From Aliidiomarina sedimenti (GTDB taxonomy: Bacteria > Pseudomonadota > Gammaproteobacteria > Enterobacterales > Alteromonadaceae), in the NCBI RefSeq assembly GCF_003986955.1, contig NZ_PIPN01000002.1, positions 310,001-374,000 of the forward strand: DNA of 64,000 bases. Direction: 5' to 3'. Under the pieces are notes generated by a model, which was not told the DNA's origin, ran no database searches, and worked only from the letters and a program-made list of their open reading frames with translations. The position numbers and the translations under genes are program-made. Each line of letters starts with the position of its first letter. The stretch's first letter is position 1. Shown one piece after another: positions 17,722 through 25,648 of the stretch.

Positions 17722-18567
17722 ATGGCGAATCAACAGATAAAGACCTGGTTTATCACCGGAGCCGCACGCGGCCTTGGCTTTCAGGTCGCAACTTCGGCAG
17801 CGGCAGCCGGTGACAATATTGTTGTCACCGGGCGTAATATCGAAACATTGCGAGCGGCGTATAGCGCGTATGGCGATAACGTCTTATTACTCGAATTAGA
17901 CGTTTGCCATCATGACCAGGTTGAGGCTTGTGTAAAGCAGGCTGCAGACCATTTTGGCCGAATTGATGTGGTAGTCAATAATGCGGGCTATGGGCAGCTC
18001 GGAATTTTCGAAGAAATTGCAGCCCCCAAAGTTGAGATGCAATTCAACACCAACGTCTTTGGTCTGATGGCGGTAACCCGCGCAGTATTGCCGTATATGC
18101 GCCAGCAAAAAGCAGGGCATATTATTAACCTTTCTTCCATTGGTGGCGTCGCTGGCTTTGATGGTGCGTCGGTTTACTGCGCGACCAAATTTGCGGTCGA
18201 GGGGTTCTCTGAAAGCCTGGCACTGGAAGTGAAGCAATTCGGCATCGGCGTGACGATTGTCGAACCGGGCTTCTTTCGCACGGACTTTCTTGACCCCAGC
18301 TCGGTCAGCTACGGAGATACTAAACTGGAAGACTATCAAGCCTACTCTGAACAGGTCATTGGCTCGTATCAGAGCCATAATCATCAACAGGCTGGCGACC
18401 CGGTCAAATTCGGTCAGGTGATAGTAAAACTAGCCAACGAGGCGAAGCCACCACTGCATTTTGTCGCGGGTTCAGATGCCATCGAACTGGTTGGTAAAGC
18501 GTATCAGGGCCGACTGAAAGAGCTGATAGACTGGGCTCACCTGTCCACAACCACTGACATTGAGTAA
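17722..18567 (+). CDS. Short-chain dehydrogenase/reductase (SDR)
   Basis: About 281 residues, classical SDR. The cofactor loop is TGAARGLG (12-19), NNAG is at 86-89, the catalytic Ser is at about 138-139, and YCATK holds Y152 and K156. Arg37-Asn38 after the second strand (TGRN) favours NADP(H). The ATG at 17722 is chosen because upstream residues are unconserved and cross the divergent promoter region. It lies 30 bp upstream of an AraC_N-type regulator on the same strand, so the regulator probably controls its own operon. Related SDR/AraC_N pairs handle aldehydes or ketones; the substrate is unknown. Confidence 0.92.
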   Translation: MANQQIKTWFITGAARGLGFQVATSAAAAGDNIVVTGRNIETLRAAYSAYGDNVLLLELDVCHHDQVEACVKQAADHFGRIDVVVNNAGYGQLGIFEEIAAPKVEMQFNTNVFGLMAVTRAVLPYMRQQKAGHIINLSSIGGVAGFDGASVYCATKFAVEGFSESLALEVKQFGIGVTIVEPGFFRTDFLDPSSVSYGDTKLEDYQAYSEQVIGSYQSHNHQQAGDPVKFGQVIVKLANEAKPPLHFVAGSDAIELVGKAYQGRLKELIDWAHLSTTTDIE

Positions 18568-18597
18568 TACCCAGACCACTTAAAGAGGGTTACCGAC

Positions 18598-19554
18598 ATG
18601 ACGAACATTGCTCAGCAAGCTCAGGCACTGGCCGTTAAAATACAGCAGCGTTTTCCTGCTGACGGTGTATTTCAAACTGCAGTGCCACGTCTGTCTGTGA
18701 CCCGCTTTTCAGGCCCCACGCCTGCTATTCCGGTGGTTTACCAACCAGCGGTGTGTCTGGTTGTTCAGGGGGCCAAGAAAGTTATTCTCGGGGAGCGTAT
18801 TTTCGAGTACAACATGGCCCGCTATCTGGCCGTGTCGGTCGATGTACCAGTGACCGGGCAGATCACTGAAGCGTCGGACGAGGCGCCCTACCTCTGTCTG
18901 AAACTAGACCTGGACCTCAACCTGCTCAGTGAACTGATGTTAAAAATGAACAGCCCGCGACCTGCCCGACCAGCCGGCAGTGAAACAGCCATTGCAGTTA
19001 GCCTGGTCACCGCTGAACTGTTGCAGGCCTTTGAAAGGCTGCTTCTACTCACGGAATCTGCCGAGTCGATTCCGGTTCTCGGGCCTTTGACTGAGCAGGA
19101 AATTCTCTATTGGCTACTGCAGGGCGAACAAGGCTGGGTCCTGCACCAGTTGATTAGCGGGGACAACCGCCTGGCGCAGGTTAACAAGGCGATTCAGCAC
19201 CTTAAATACCATTACCGCGAACCCTTTAGTAAAAGCACATTGCTCGAGCTGACCTGCATGAGTGCGACCAGTTTCTTCCAGCACTTCAAAGACGTCACTG
19301 CTATGACCCCGCTGCAATACCAGAAACAGCTGAGGCTGCAGGAGGCGCGCCGCTTACTGCTGACAAACGAATTCGATGTCAGCGGCGCTGGTTACCAGGT
19401 CGGCTATGAGAGCCCATCGCAGTTCACCCGCGAGTACAGTCGTCTGTTTGGGCTGCCACCTTCAAAAGATCTCCAGCTACTCAAGGGCGACACAAAACAT
19501 CATGCTCTGGATTTCAAGCGCAGCTCCAGTAGCCGTATTTCCCGTGCTGTGTGA
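18598..19554 (+). CDS. AraC-family regulator with AraC_N domain (paralogue of 4835-5734)
   Basis: 318 residues: an AraC_N region at about 40-195 (YQPAVCLVVQGAKKVILG) and a two-HTH DNA-binding domain at about 205-300, ending YESPSQFTREYSRLFGLPP. This matches the other regulator in the window almost residue for residue in the recognition helices. AGAGGG precedes the ATG. Second gene of the SDR operon. The last 55 bp overlap the 3' end of the opposite-strand DUF6768 gene. The tail after residue 300 (Lys/Ser-rich) lies in the overlap and is probably not functional. Confidence 0.9.
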   Translation: MTNIAQQAQALAVKIQQRFPADGVFQTAVPRLSVTRFSGPTPAIPVVYQPAVCLVVQGAKKVILGERIFEYNMARYLAVSVDVPVTGQITEASDEAPYLCLKLDLDLNLLSELMLKMNSPRPARPAGSETAIAVSLVTAELLQAFERLLLLTESAESIPVLGPLTEQEILYWLLQGEQGWVLHQLISGDNRLAQVNKAIQHLKYHYREPFSKSTLLELTCMSATSFFQHFKDVTAMTPLQYQKQLRLQEARRLLLTNEFDVSGAGYQVGYESPSQFTREYSRLFGLPPSKDLQLLKGDTKHHALDFKRSSSSRISRAV

Positions 19555-19868
19555 TTACGGTTGGTCTGCATATAGATCCACAATTTAGTCGCCACCTGAG
19601 CATTAAAAGTGAGGATAAACAACACGCCCCAGAATAGTTCAGTGTCAGCAGTAGCGGTAAAAAAGCGATAACCGCAGATGACCAGTAGCACGGAGAATAT
19701 TGCACCAAGCCCATAGGCAACCTTGACCACCCAGCCAATATCGTATTTAAAGCCCTGCTTTAAATACCCGGTCAAACCTTCCCCAGTGTCCATTAATTTA
19801 TCCAGCTCGCGAGCTTGTTCAGCCAGGTCTTTTTCAATTTGTTGATCAACATCTTTGTTGCTAGTCAT
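19500..19868 (-). CDS. DUF6768-family membrane protein, sigma-factor partner
   Basis: 122 residues: a charged coiled N-terminus (QQIEKDLAEQARELDKLMDTG), two transmembrane helices (about 46-68 and 76-96) and a basic cytoplasmic tail with RLLELRLKSR. It starts 4 bp after the sigma factor stop, so it is translationally coupled. This family is regularly found immediately downstream of ECF-like sigma factors. An anti-sigma or regulatory role is inferred from position only; no zinc-binding HxxxCxxC is present. The C-terminal coding end overlaps the AraC gene by 55 bp in antisense. Confidence 0.75.
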   Translation of the reverse strand: MTSNKDVDQQIEKDLAEQARELDKLMDTGEGLTGYLKQGFKYDIGWVVKVAYGLGAIFSVLLVICGYRFFTATADTELFWGVLFILTFNAQVATKLWIYMQTNRNHTAREIRLLELRLKSRA

Positions 19869-19872
19869 TGTG

Positions 19873-20415
19873 CTACTCCTCGTTTGAATAGATATGGCGT
19901 AATTTCTCGCGAGCGCCGTGTAGTCTGGATTTCACGGTTCCCACGGGAATCGACAACACCAGAGCGGTTTCGTTGACCGACAACTCGCTCAGATAAAACA
20001 ACTCCATGACCTCCCGTTCTTCCTTTTTCAATGCAGCTAGCAGTGGCGCCACATCTTCTATATCGGGCCGATAATCGTATTCAATCGCGGCTTCTTCATA
20101 GCCGTTCTCAGCGGTTAAGTGGTCAACCGATGCAACCTCAACTTTGCTTTGTCGCCGTGCCCAGTCAATGATCTCCCAGCGTAGTGCGCGATAAAGCCAG
20201 CTGCGAAATACCCGGGCATCGTTCATCAGACGCAGCCTCTTACCCACTTTTAACCACACGTTTTGCACCAGGTCTTCGGCCAGAGCCATATTCTGAACCC
20301 GCAGCATTGCATAACGTTTCATCGGCGTGAAAAAGTGCCCGTAAAGTGCTGCCATAGCACCACGCTTGCCTTCCTGCGCCCTAAGCACCAGCACTTCAAT
20401 CTGTTCACTATCCAT
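19873..20415 (-). CDS. RNA polymerase ECF-type sigma-70 factor
   Basis: 180 residues with sigma region 2 (about 10-85; ALAEDLVQNVWLKVGKR and FRSWLYRALRWEIIDWARR, -10 recognition) and region 4 (about 125-175; LSVNETALVLSIPVGTVKSRLHGAREKLR, -35 recognition). There is no region 1 or 3. It is first in the operon with the DUF6768 protein. It is likely autoregulated from the promoter-like pair at 20490-20514. The stimulus is not evident. Confidence 0.93.
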   Translation of the reverse strand: MDSEQIEVLVLRAQEGKRGAMAALYGHFFTPMKRYAMLRVQNMALAEDLVQNVWLKVGKRLRLMNDARVFRSWLYRALRWEIIDWARRQSKVEVASVDHLTAENGYEEAAIEYDYRPDIEDVAPLLAALKKEEREVMELFYLSELSVNETALVLSIPVGTVKSRLHGAREKLRHIYSNEE

Positions 20416-20489
20416 TTCACGGATGCCTTCTTAGTCACTAGGCGAGCAAATCATATATTTGCATCCTTACCTCATCAGTATGGTAATAA

Positions 20490-20514
20490 GACGAACAAAC
20501 GCTGAGTCTGGTTC
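20490..20514 (-). promoter_or_regulatory. Candidate ECF-sigma autoregulatory promoter
   Basis: Read on the minus strand: GAACC (complement of 20510-20514), 16 bp, then CGTC (complement of 20490-20493). A GAAC-type -35 and CGTC-type -10 spaced by 16 bp is the usual ECF promoter form. It would start transcription about 65 nt before the sigma gene. Confidence 0.4.
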
Positions 20515-20620
20515 GAACCACGACAAAAAACGCCTGCGGGTACGAAACAATTCACTTGAAGATCCCCTCCACTCAACGGAGAATACAACCTGGCTGAGCT
20601 AATAAATACAAGGACTTAAC

Positions 20621-21067
20621 ATGAGTATCGCCGTAATCTGGATTACCATTGGTGTGTTACTGATACTATCGGAATTACTGGCAACCAGTGTGGTAGCAGT
20701 ATTTTTTGGTGTCGCGGCTATTCTGGTAGGGCTACTGCTGCAGTTTGGTTTAATTGAAGCTGCCAGCCTGCAGTTCCTGTTATTTGGCATTATCAGCCTG
20801 GCGTTATTGTTTACCGCCCGAGGCCGCTGCAAGCGTTGGTTTGTAGGCTATACGGTCGACAATAACGAACAACCAAGTAAATTAAGCCAGGACATTGGCA
20901 ACCGCGTACTTGTTCATGCCGACTTTATTCAGGGCGCTGGTCGTGTTGTGCTAAACGGTGTGCAATGGGACGCCCGTTCTGATGAACCGCTTAAATCGGG
21001 CGACGTTGCCTGGGTTGTGGATAACGACGGTATTCACCTGCATGTCTCTGCAACGAAACCCAGTTAA
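20621..21067 (+). CDS. NfeD-family membrane protein
   Basis: 148 residues: two or three transmembrane helices in the first 70 residues, then a soluble OB-fold beta-barrel (IGNRVLVHADFIQGAGRVVLNGVQWDARS). NfeD proteins partner SPFH/stomatin proteins and are usually encoded beside them, as here (63 bp upstream of the QmcA gene). E. coli YbbK is the matching partner of QmcA. The pair likely organises membrane microdomains or protein quality control; the precise function in bacteria is unsettled. Confidence 0.9.
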   Translation: MSIAVIWITIGVLLILSELLATSVVAVFFGVAAILVGLLLQFGLIEAASLQFLLFGIISLALLFTARGRCKRWFVGYTVDNNEQPSKLSQDIGNRVLVHADFIQGAGRVVLNGVQWDARSDEPLKSGDVAWVVDNDGIHLHVSATKPS

Positions 21068-21129
21068 CCAAACCTTCTGAATAATCCAAACTATTCACGA
21101 ATAGAATCACCTCTCAAGGAAACGAAACA

Positions 21130-22065
21130 ATGCAAGACGCACAAATAAGTGTAAGTTTGATTCTGACAATTGGTTTTGCCATTGCGGTCATTATCACCAT
21201 TGCGAAAACCGCACGCATCGTCCCCCAACGAAGCAATTTCGTCATCGAGCGACTGGGTAAATACTCTCGCACACTCGACTCAGGCTTTCACATTCTGATC
21301 CCTTTTATCGATAAAGTCGCTTATATTCAGACGCTTAAAGAAGAAGTCATTGATGTACAACGACAAACCTGTGTCACCAAAGACAACATCCAGGTAGGTA
21401 TCGATGGCGTTCTCTATATTCAGGTCGTCGACTCACATAAAGCCAGTTACGGCATTAACGACTACCGTTATGCAGCATCACAACTAGCGCAAACCACCAT
21501 GCGCTCAGTGATTGGCCAGACCGATCTGGATAAAACCTTTGAGGAACGCGCCAAGATAAACGAAGAAGTGGTCAAAGCACTCGATGAAGCGGCATCTCCA
21601 TGGGGCGTAAAAGTGCTCCGTTATGAAATCTCTGACATCGAGCTACCAGCCAGTATTAAAGACGCCCTTGAACAACAAATGCGTGCTGAACGTGAACGTC
21701 GCGCCGCAATTGCCAAGTCAGAAGGTGAGCGTCAGTCAATGATCAACGTCTCGGAAGGTCACAAACAGGAAGTTATTAACCTGTCTGAAGCCGACAAAAT
21801 GCGCCAGATTAACGAAGCCGAAGGTCGTGCCCGTGAAATCGAATTGGTTGCCGTGGCGACCGCCGAAGGTATTCGTCAAATCGCTGAATCGATCAACCAC
21901 CCTGGCGGCTCTGAAGCGGTTAACCTGCGTGTTGCTGAACAGTACGTGAAAGAGTTCGGTAACCTGGCGAAAACCAACAACACCATGATCGTGCCGGCTG
22001 AACTGGCCAATATCGGCGGTGCTGTTGCTGGTCTGTCCGAAATGCTGAAAAGCGCACAACGCTAA
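21130..22065 (+). CDS. qmcA: SPFH/stomatin protein, QmcA-like
   Basis: 311 residues. An N-terminal membrane anchor (about 6-26) is followed by a Band 7/SPFH domain (about 28-200; VPQRSNFVIERLGKYSRTLDSGFHILIPFID) and a long helical region rich in Ala/Glu (RAERERRAAIAKSEGERQ) that forms the oligomeric cage seen in this family. It ends with a hydrophobic C-terminal segment. It follows nfeD as a two-gene operon and works with it at the inner membrane. It is distinct from the second SPFH protein at 50423. Confidence 0.92.
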   Translation: MQDAQISVSLILTIGFAIAVIITIAKTARIVPQRSNFVIERLGKYSRTLDSGFHILIPFIDKVAYIQTLKEEVIDVQRQTCVTKDNIQVGIDGVLYIQVVDSHKASYGINDYRYAASQLAQTTMRSVIGQTDLDKTFEERAKINEEVVKALDEAASPWGVKVLRYEISDIELPASIKDALEQQMRAERERRAAIAKSEGERQSMINVSEGHKQEVINLSEADKMRQINEAEGRAREIELVAVATAEGIRQIAESINHPGGSEAVNLRVAEQYVKEFGNLAKTNNTMIVPAELANIGGAVAGLSEMLKSAQR

Positions 22066-22112
22066 GCATTGATCCATTAGATAAATAAAGCCTGGTTTTA
22101 AAACAGCCTTTT

Positions 22113-22155
22113 GAAGATGGTTTTTAATATGTTATAACATAACAATACCATCTTC
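22113..22155. repeat. 9-bp inverted repeat enclosing the Zur box
   Basis: GAAGATGGT (22113-22121) and ACCATCTTC (22147-22155) are perfect complements 25 bp apart, and the Zur-like palindrome lies inside. In RNA this could form a long hairpin just before the ribosome-binding site; in DNA it could be an outer binding site. Function unknown. Confidence 0.6.
22130..22144. promoter_or_regulatory. Zur box
   Basis: TGTTATAACATAACA has perfect 6-bp arms TGTTAT/ATAACA around 3 bp, matching the gammaproteobacterial Zur operator (GTTATA-N-TATAAC core). It lies 26 bp before the GTPase ATG, so zinc-replete Zur should repress that gene. Confidence 0.75.
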
Positions 22156-22169
22156 CTGAGGCTGATTTT

Positions 22170-23363
22170 ATGCAACCATCAAAACTACCCGTCACAGTAC
22201 TCTCCGGTTTTCTCGGTGCAGGCAAAACCACACTATTGAAACACCTGTTAAGCAACCGCGATAACCTTCGTATTGCGCTTATCGTCAACGACATGAGCGA
22301 ACTCAACATCGATGCCGACTCGCTAAAAAATGACGTCGAGTTACGTCGCGCCGATGAAAAACTCATCGAACTCAGTAATGGCTGTATCTGTTGCACCCTG
22401 CGTGAAGACTTACTCACGGAAGTCACTGAATTAGCTCAAAGTGGCAAGTACGACTATTTAATTGTCGAAAGTACCGGCATCTCCGAGCCGTTGCCTGTCG
22501 CCGAAACCTTCACCTTCGAAGACGAAGACGGCCAAAGCCTGTCGTCCATTGCAACGCTTGATACCATGGTCACAGTGGTCGATGCAGTCAATTTCCTCAG
22601 CGACTACAACGAGGCCGACTCATTGCAGGAGCGGGGGGAGCATTTAGGCGACGACGACCAGCGCAGTGTCTCCGACCTGCTCGTCGACCAAATTGAGTTT
22701 GCCAATGTGATTGTGGTTAGTAAAAGTGATCTGGTGATTCCGGAACAACTGCAAAAAGTCATTGGGATAGTCAAAAGTCTTAACCCGGATGCCAGGGTTT
22801 ATCCGATAGAAAACGGCGACATATCGCCCAGCCTGGTACTTCATACCGGCCTTTTTGATTTCGAAAAAGCGTCTCTGGCACCGGGCTGGCTTAAAGAAAT
22901 GCGCGGCGACCACGTTCCTGAAACCGAAGAATACGGCATCGGCAGCTTCACCTACACCGCCCGACGCCCGTTTCACCCAGCCAAGTTTCACCAGTTCCTG
23001 CATCAGTCATGGCCATCCGGTAAATTAATCCGTTCAAAAGGCTATTTCTGGCTCGCCAGCAGACCCCACCAAGCGATGCAATGGAACCAGGCTGGCGGTA
23101 TTGCACGGTATGGCGAGGCCGGTTACTTCTGGAAAGCGGTGCCCAGCAATGACTGGCCAAGCGATCAGGAAAGCCTGGATTATATCAATGAGAAGTGGCA
23201 GGAACCCTTTGGTGACATGCGTCAGGAGCTGGTTTTCATTGGCCAGGGAATCGAGAAAGACGACATCATCGAGCAGTTAGATCAATGCCTGCTGAATGAC
23301 GAGGAACTTGCAGCCGGTGTTCCTTTCTGGTTACAAATGGAAAGTTCGTTTCAGGGGGCTTAA
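22170..23363 (+). CDS. Zinc-responsive COG0523 GTPase (ZigA/YciC/ZNG1-like metallochaperone)
   Basis: 397 residues. G-domain with Walker A GFLGAGKT (13-20), the metal-binding GCICC motif (71-75) characteristic of COG0523, the ESTGISEP Walker B region (about 95-102) and SKSD as the guanine-specificity motif. The C-terminal CobW_C domain includes RRPFHPAKFHQFL. Members under Zur control deliver zinc to essential enzymes when zinc is scarce, and the Zur box at 22130-22144 places this protein in that group rather than with cobalamin CobW. Separate transcript from the SPFH operon upstream. Confidence 0.92.
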   Translation: MQPSKLPVTVLSGFLGAGKTTLLKHLLSNRDNLRIALIVNDMSELNIDADSLKNDVELRRADEKLIELSNGCICCTLREDLLTEVTELAQSGKYDYLIVESTGISEPLPVAETFTFEDEDGQSLSSIATLDTMVTVVDAVNFLSDYNEADSLQERGEHLGDDDQRSVSDLLVDQIEFANVIVVSKSDLVIPEQLQKVIGIVKSLNPDARVYPIENGDISPSLVLHTGLFDFEKASLAPGWLKEMRGDHVPETEEYGIGSFTYTARRPFHPAKFHQFLHQSWPSGKLIRSKGYFWLASRPHQAMQWNQAGGIARYGEAGYFWKAVPSNDWPSDQESLDYINEKWQEPFGDMRQELVFIGQGIEKDDIIEQLDQCLLNDEELAAGVPFWLQMESSFQGA

Positions 23364-23369
23364 CGACAA

Positions 23370-23391
23370 GGCTGAGGCTCCGACCTCAGCC
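23370..23391. terminator. Hairpin between convergent genes
   Basis: GGCTGAGG and CCTCAGCC form perfect 8-bp arms around 6 nt in the 32-bp gap between the convergent GTPase and DUF5808 genes. There is no T-run on either side, so it may block exonucleases or act weakly rather than as a classical terminator. Confidence 0.45.
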
Positions 23392-23395
23392 ACTC

Positions 23396-23635
23396 TCACT
23401 GAGAGCCCGTCCACCATCCGGCCACAACACCGATTAAAATAGCGGCCACAACTAGCGTTACAGCCCATAAGGCGCCTTTCGGTTGCCCCAGATTCAGGGT
23501 CCAGCCTAGAGCAGGAACCTGCTTAGGAACCCAACTTCGCGTATCTTTCTTACTAAAGTAGAGACCTAGCCACCGAGGCCGCGACCAATTTTCAGAACGC
23601 TTCCACTCGTTTTGGTTGATTTCTTCCTGACTCAT
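23396..23635 (-). CDS. Small DUF5808-like single-span membrane protein
   Basis: 79 residues. A soluble front half has a pattern of Trp and Pro (GLYFSKKDTRSWVPK and GWTLNLGQPKGALWA) that fits the DUF5808 motif, followed by one C-terminal transmembrane helix (about 56-75). It is last in the minus-strand group with the glutaminase-type protein (10 bp apart) and the ATP-grasp ligase. DUF5808 proteins have no known function; operon membership suggests a membrane link for that system. Confidence 0.65.
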   Translation of the reverse strand: MSQEEINQNEWKRSENWSRPRWLGLYFSKKDTRSWVPKQVPALGWTLNLGQPKGALWAVTLVVAAILIGVVAGWWTGSQ

Positions 23636-23645
23636 CAGTGTTAGC

Positions 23646-24476
23646 TTAAAGGAAGGTTTCGGTAGTGACCTGATTCTGCTTAATGGTCGTGAAGCAGTTG
23701 TTCTCTATCTTCTGCCATTTAGAATCAGTGTGATCCAGCGGTTCCGAGACCACGACGGTGCACCCATTAGGAATGGGGGGTATCTCGTCATTTTCAAACT
23801 CTTCCATACAAGAGGGATCTGTTGAATAAAATTGAGTCATTGGCGCTTCATTATGAGAGAAGCGCAAGGTATACAATTTAAGACCATCTGAGATGGCGAA
23901 CGATAAATTAAGCACGCCATCTTTATCCTCTCGTTCAAGTATTTTCAGTACTTCTTCAACCATCCGCTGTAAAGCACGCTTCGGATTTTCCATCAGCCCA
24001 TAGGTAAGCGCCAGCAAAAAGAAGGTTTCGCTATCGGTATTGCCGTGGATAGCTGGAAATAGTTCAGGGGCGATTGAAAGCTGCAATTCCCTTCTCAAAC
24101 GGGGAAAATGGCTGATCTGCCCGTTGTGCTGAAAAAGCCAGTTTTTATAGCTAAAGGGATGGCAGTTGGTACGCTGAATATCACCGGTAGTCGTCGCTCT
24201 GACATGTGCCATAAAGGTATGAGCTCGAATATGGTGACAAAGGTTAGCCAGGTTTTTGTCATGCCATGCAGGGATATCGTCTTTAAAAACGCCAGGTTCA
24301 GGGCGATGATCATACCAACCGATACCGAATCCATCGCCATTGGTGGACAATAGCTGGCCCGCATTATTGTAATTTAATTTACTATTCAGACTCTGCTGAA
24401 CTAATGAATGGTCTGGCTGAGTTATGAGTGTATCAAGATAAATAGGGTCGCCGGTATAAGCAAGCCAACGGCACAT
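23646..24476 (-). CDS. Class II glutamine amidotransferase-like protein (YafJ/EgtC type)
   Basis: 276 residues, N-terminal nucleophile fold. Cys2 (MCRWLAYTG) is the expected nucleophile after Met removal, and the substrate-pocket motifs DGFGIGWYD, AHVRATTTG, NCHPF and FQHNGQI are intact. No synthase domain is attached. Stand-alone relatives include EgtC, which hydrolyses a gamma-glutamyl amide in ergothioneine synthesis, and the uncharacterised YafJ. Encoded 3 bp after an ATP-grasp ligase gene and next to an asparagine-synthase-like amidotransferase, it probably hydrolyses or proofreads a gamma-glutamyl or glutamine-amide product of that pathway. The substrate is inferred, not known. Confidence 0.88.
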   Translation of the reverse strand: MCRWLAYTGDPIYLDTLITQPDHSLVQQSLNSKLNYNNAGQLLSTNGDGFGIGWYDHRPEPGVFKDDIPAWHDKNLANLCHHIRAHTFMAHVRATTTGDIQRTNCHPFSYKNWLFQHNGQISHFPRLRRELQLSIAPELFPAIHGNTDSETFFLLALTYGLMENPKRALQRMVEEVLKILEREDKDGVLNLSFAISDGLKLYTLRFSHNEAPMTQFYSTDPSCMEEFENDEIPPIPNGCTVVVSEPLDHTDSKWQKIENNCFTTIKQNQVTTETFL

Positions 24477-24479
24477 AAA

Positions 24480-25418
24480 CTAACCCTCCTTCGACATAGA
24501 ATTACACATTTGCAAAAGGCGATGATTGGCGTAGAAAGGCTGAGTTTGCTGAACCACAAAATCAACAATAGCACCCGCAATATCTATTCCAGTCACCTTT
24601 TCTATCCCGTGATCGCCAGTGAAATCGGGCGACACGTTAATTTCCAGCAATAAAGGTCCGCTTTTGCTACGAATAAAATCGACGCCGGCCACGTTTATAC
24701 CAATAGCTTCTGTCGCAGCGAGCACCGTTTTCTCTTCATGCTCGCTCAGTTCGCACGGGTCAGCGGTAGCGCCCAATGACACATTGGCGCGAAAGTCGCC
24801 ATCAATTGAATGTCGTTCCATCGCCGCTACCACCCGGCCTCCTACCACAAAGGCTCTGACGTCAGAGCCCGCTGCTTCGCCAATAAAGCTTTGAATGACG
24901 TAACTTGCCCCAAACCGAGTAAAGGTCTTTGCCAAATTATCCAGTTCTTTTCTGGTGTTAACCACAAACACGCCCACTCCTTCGGTGCTGTCGATAAGTT
25001 TTACCACCACCGGTAACCCGGTATGCCTGGCCAGATCACTAAACCCTTCTGGTCGATACGAAATGCAGGTGGTAGGAAAAGGAAGCCCCTGAGCTAACAG
25101 GTACTGCAAGCATTTGAGCTTGTCCCGGCCCAGACGCAGAGCATCTGGTGTCTCACTGACATAAATCTGGCTGCAAATGAATTGCTGTAATACGTTAATG
25201 CCGTAATCAGAGCAATTGACGTTCAATCGGGGGATAATCACATCAAATTTATCGGTGATATCCTCGTTCCCCGCATAAACGCATGGCTGATGAGTACTTA
25301 ACGCGAGACGAATATCCTGCATACGGTAGATACAAGCCTTATGTCCTTTCTCAAGTGCCGCCTCCAGAATACGGTTATCATCGTCTTCCTGATCCGTTGA
25401 CAAAATACAGATATTCAC
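24480..25418 (-). CDS. RimK-like ATP-grasp ligase
   Basis: 312 residues with an N-terminal pre-ATP-grasp domain (about 1-95) and an ATP-grasp domain (about 96-290). Visible motifs are LGRDKLKCLQYLLAQGLPFPTT, the glycine-rich STEGVGVFVV, the catalytic LLEINVSPDFTG (Mg-binding Glu/Asn) and GSDVRAFVVGGRVVAAM. It joins an amino acid, usually glutamate, to a carboxylate with ATP. It lacks the N-acetyltransferase domain present in the fused ligase of the NAGGN osmolyte system. The GTG start at 25418 follows AGGG. First gene of a three-gene minus operon, divergent from the amidotransferase at 25649. Confidence 0.9.
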   Translation of the reverse strand: MNICILSTDQEDDDNRILEAALEKGHKACIYRMQDIRLALSTHQPCVYAGNEDITDKFDVIIPRLNVNCSDYGINVLQQFICSQIYVSETPDALRLGRDKLKCLQYLLAQGLPFPTTCISYRPEGFSDLARHTGLPVVVKLIDSTEGVGVFVVNTRKELDNLAKTFTRFGASYVIQSFIGEAAGSDVRAFVVGGRVVAAMERHSIDGDFRANVSLGATADPCELSEHEEKTVLAATEAIGINVAGVDFIRSKSGPLLLEINVSPDFTGDHGIEKVTGIDIAGAIVDFVVQQTQPFYANHRLLQMCNSMSKEG

Positions 25419-25648
25419 GATCTGAACCCTCGTTGCAGTTAATACTCAAGCCAGATGAACTACCGGACTGTAGCTTTAACCATAAGAGCTGAGTGCTGCC
25501 TCGCCAGCTTCGAAAACGTAAAAATACCGTAAAGTGATTGCACGTCTGTTTACATTGTAAAAACTTTGCAAGTAGCTCGATCTGTACCTGAAACATTCGA
25601 AACTGATAGATATTTCATTCTTTTTACTCGAACCATTACGAGGCGACT

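Noticed and set aside
20509-20519. GGTTCGAACC resembling the T-arm of a tRNA or an attachment-site core
   Set aside because: No acceptor, D-arm or anticodon stem can be built around it, and it is better explained as the -35 side of the ECF-type promoter.
22170-23363. GTPase as cobalamin-synthesis CobW
   Set aside because: No cobalamin genes are nearby, and a strong Zur box lies directly upstream, which fits the zinc-chaperone branch of COG0523.
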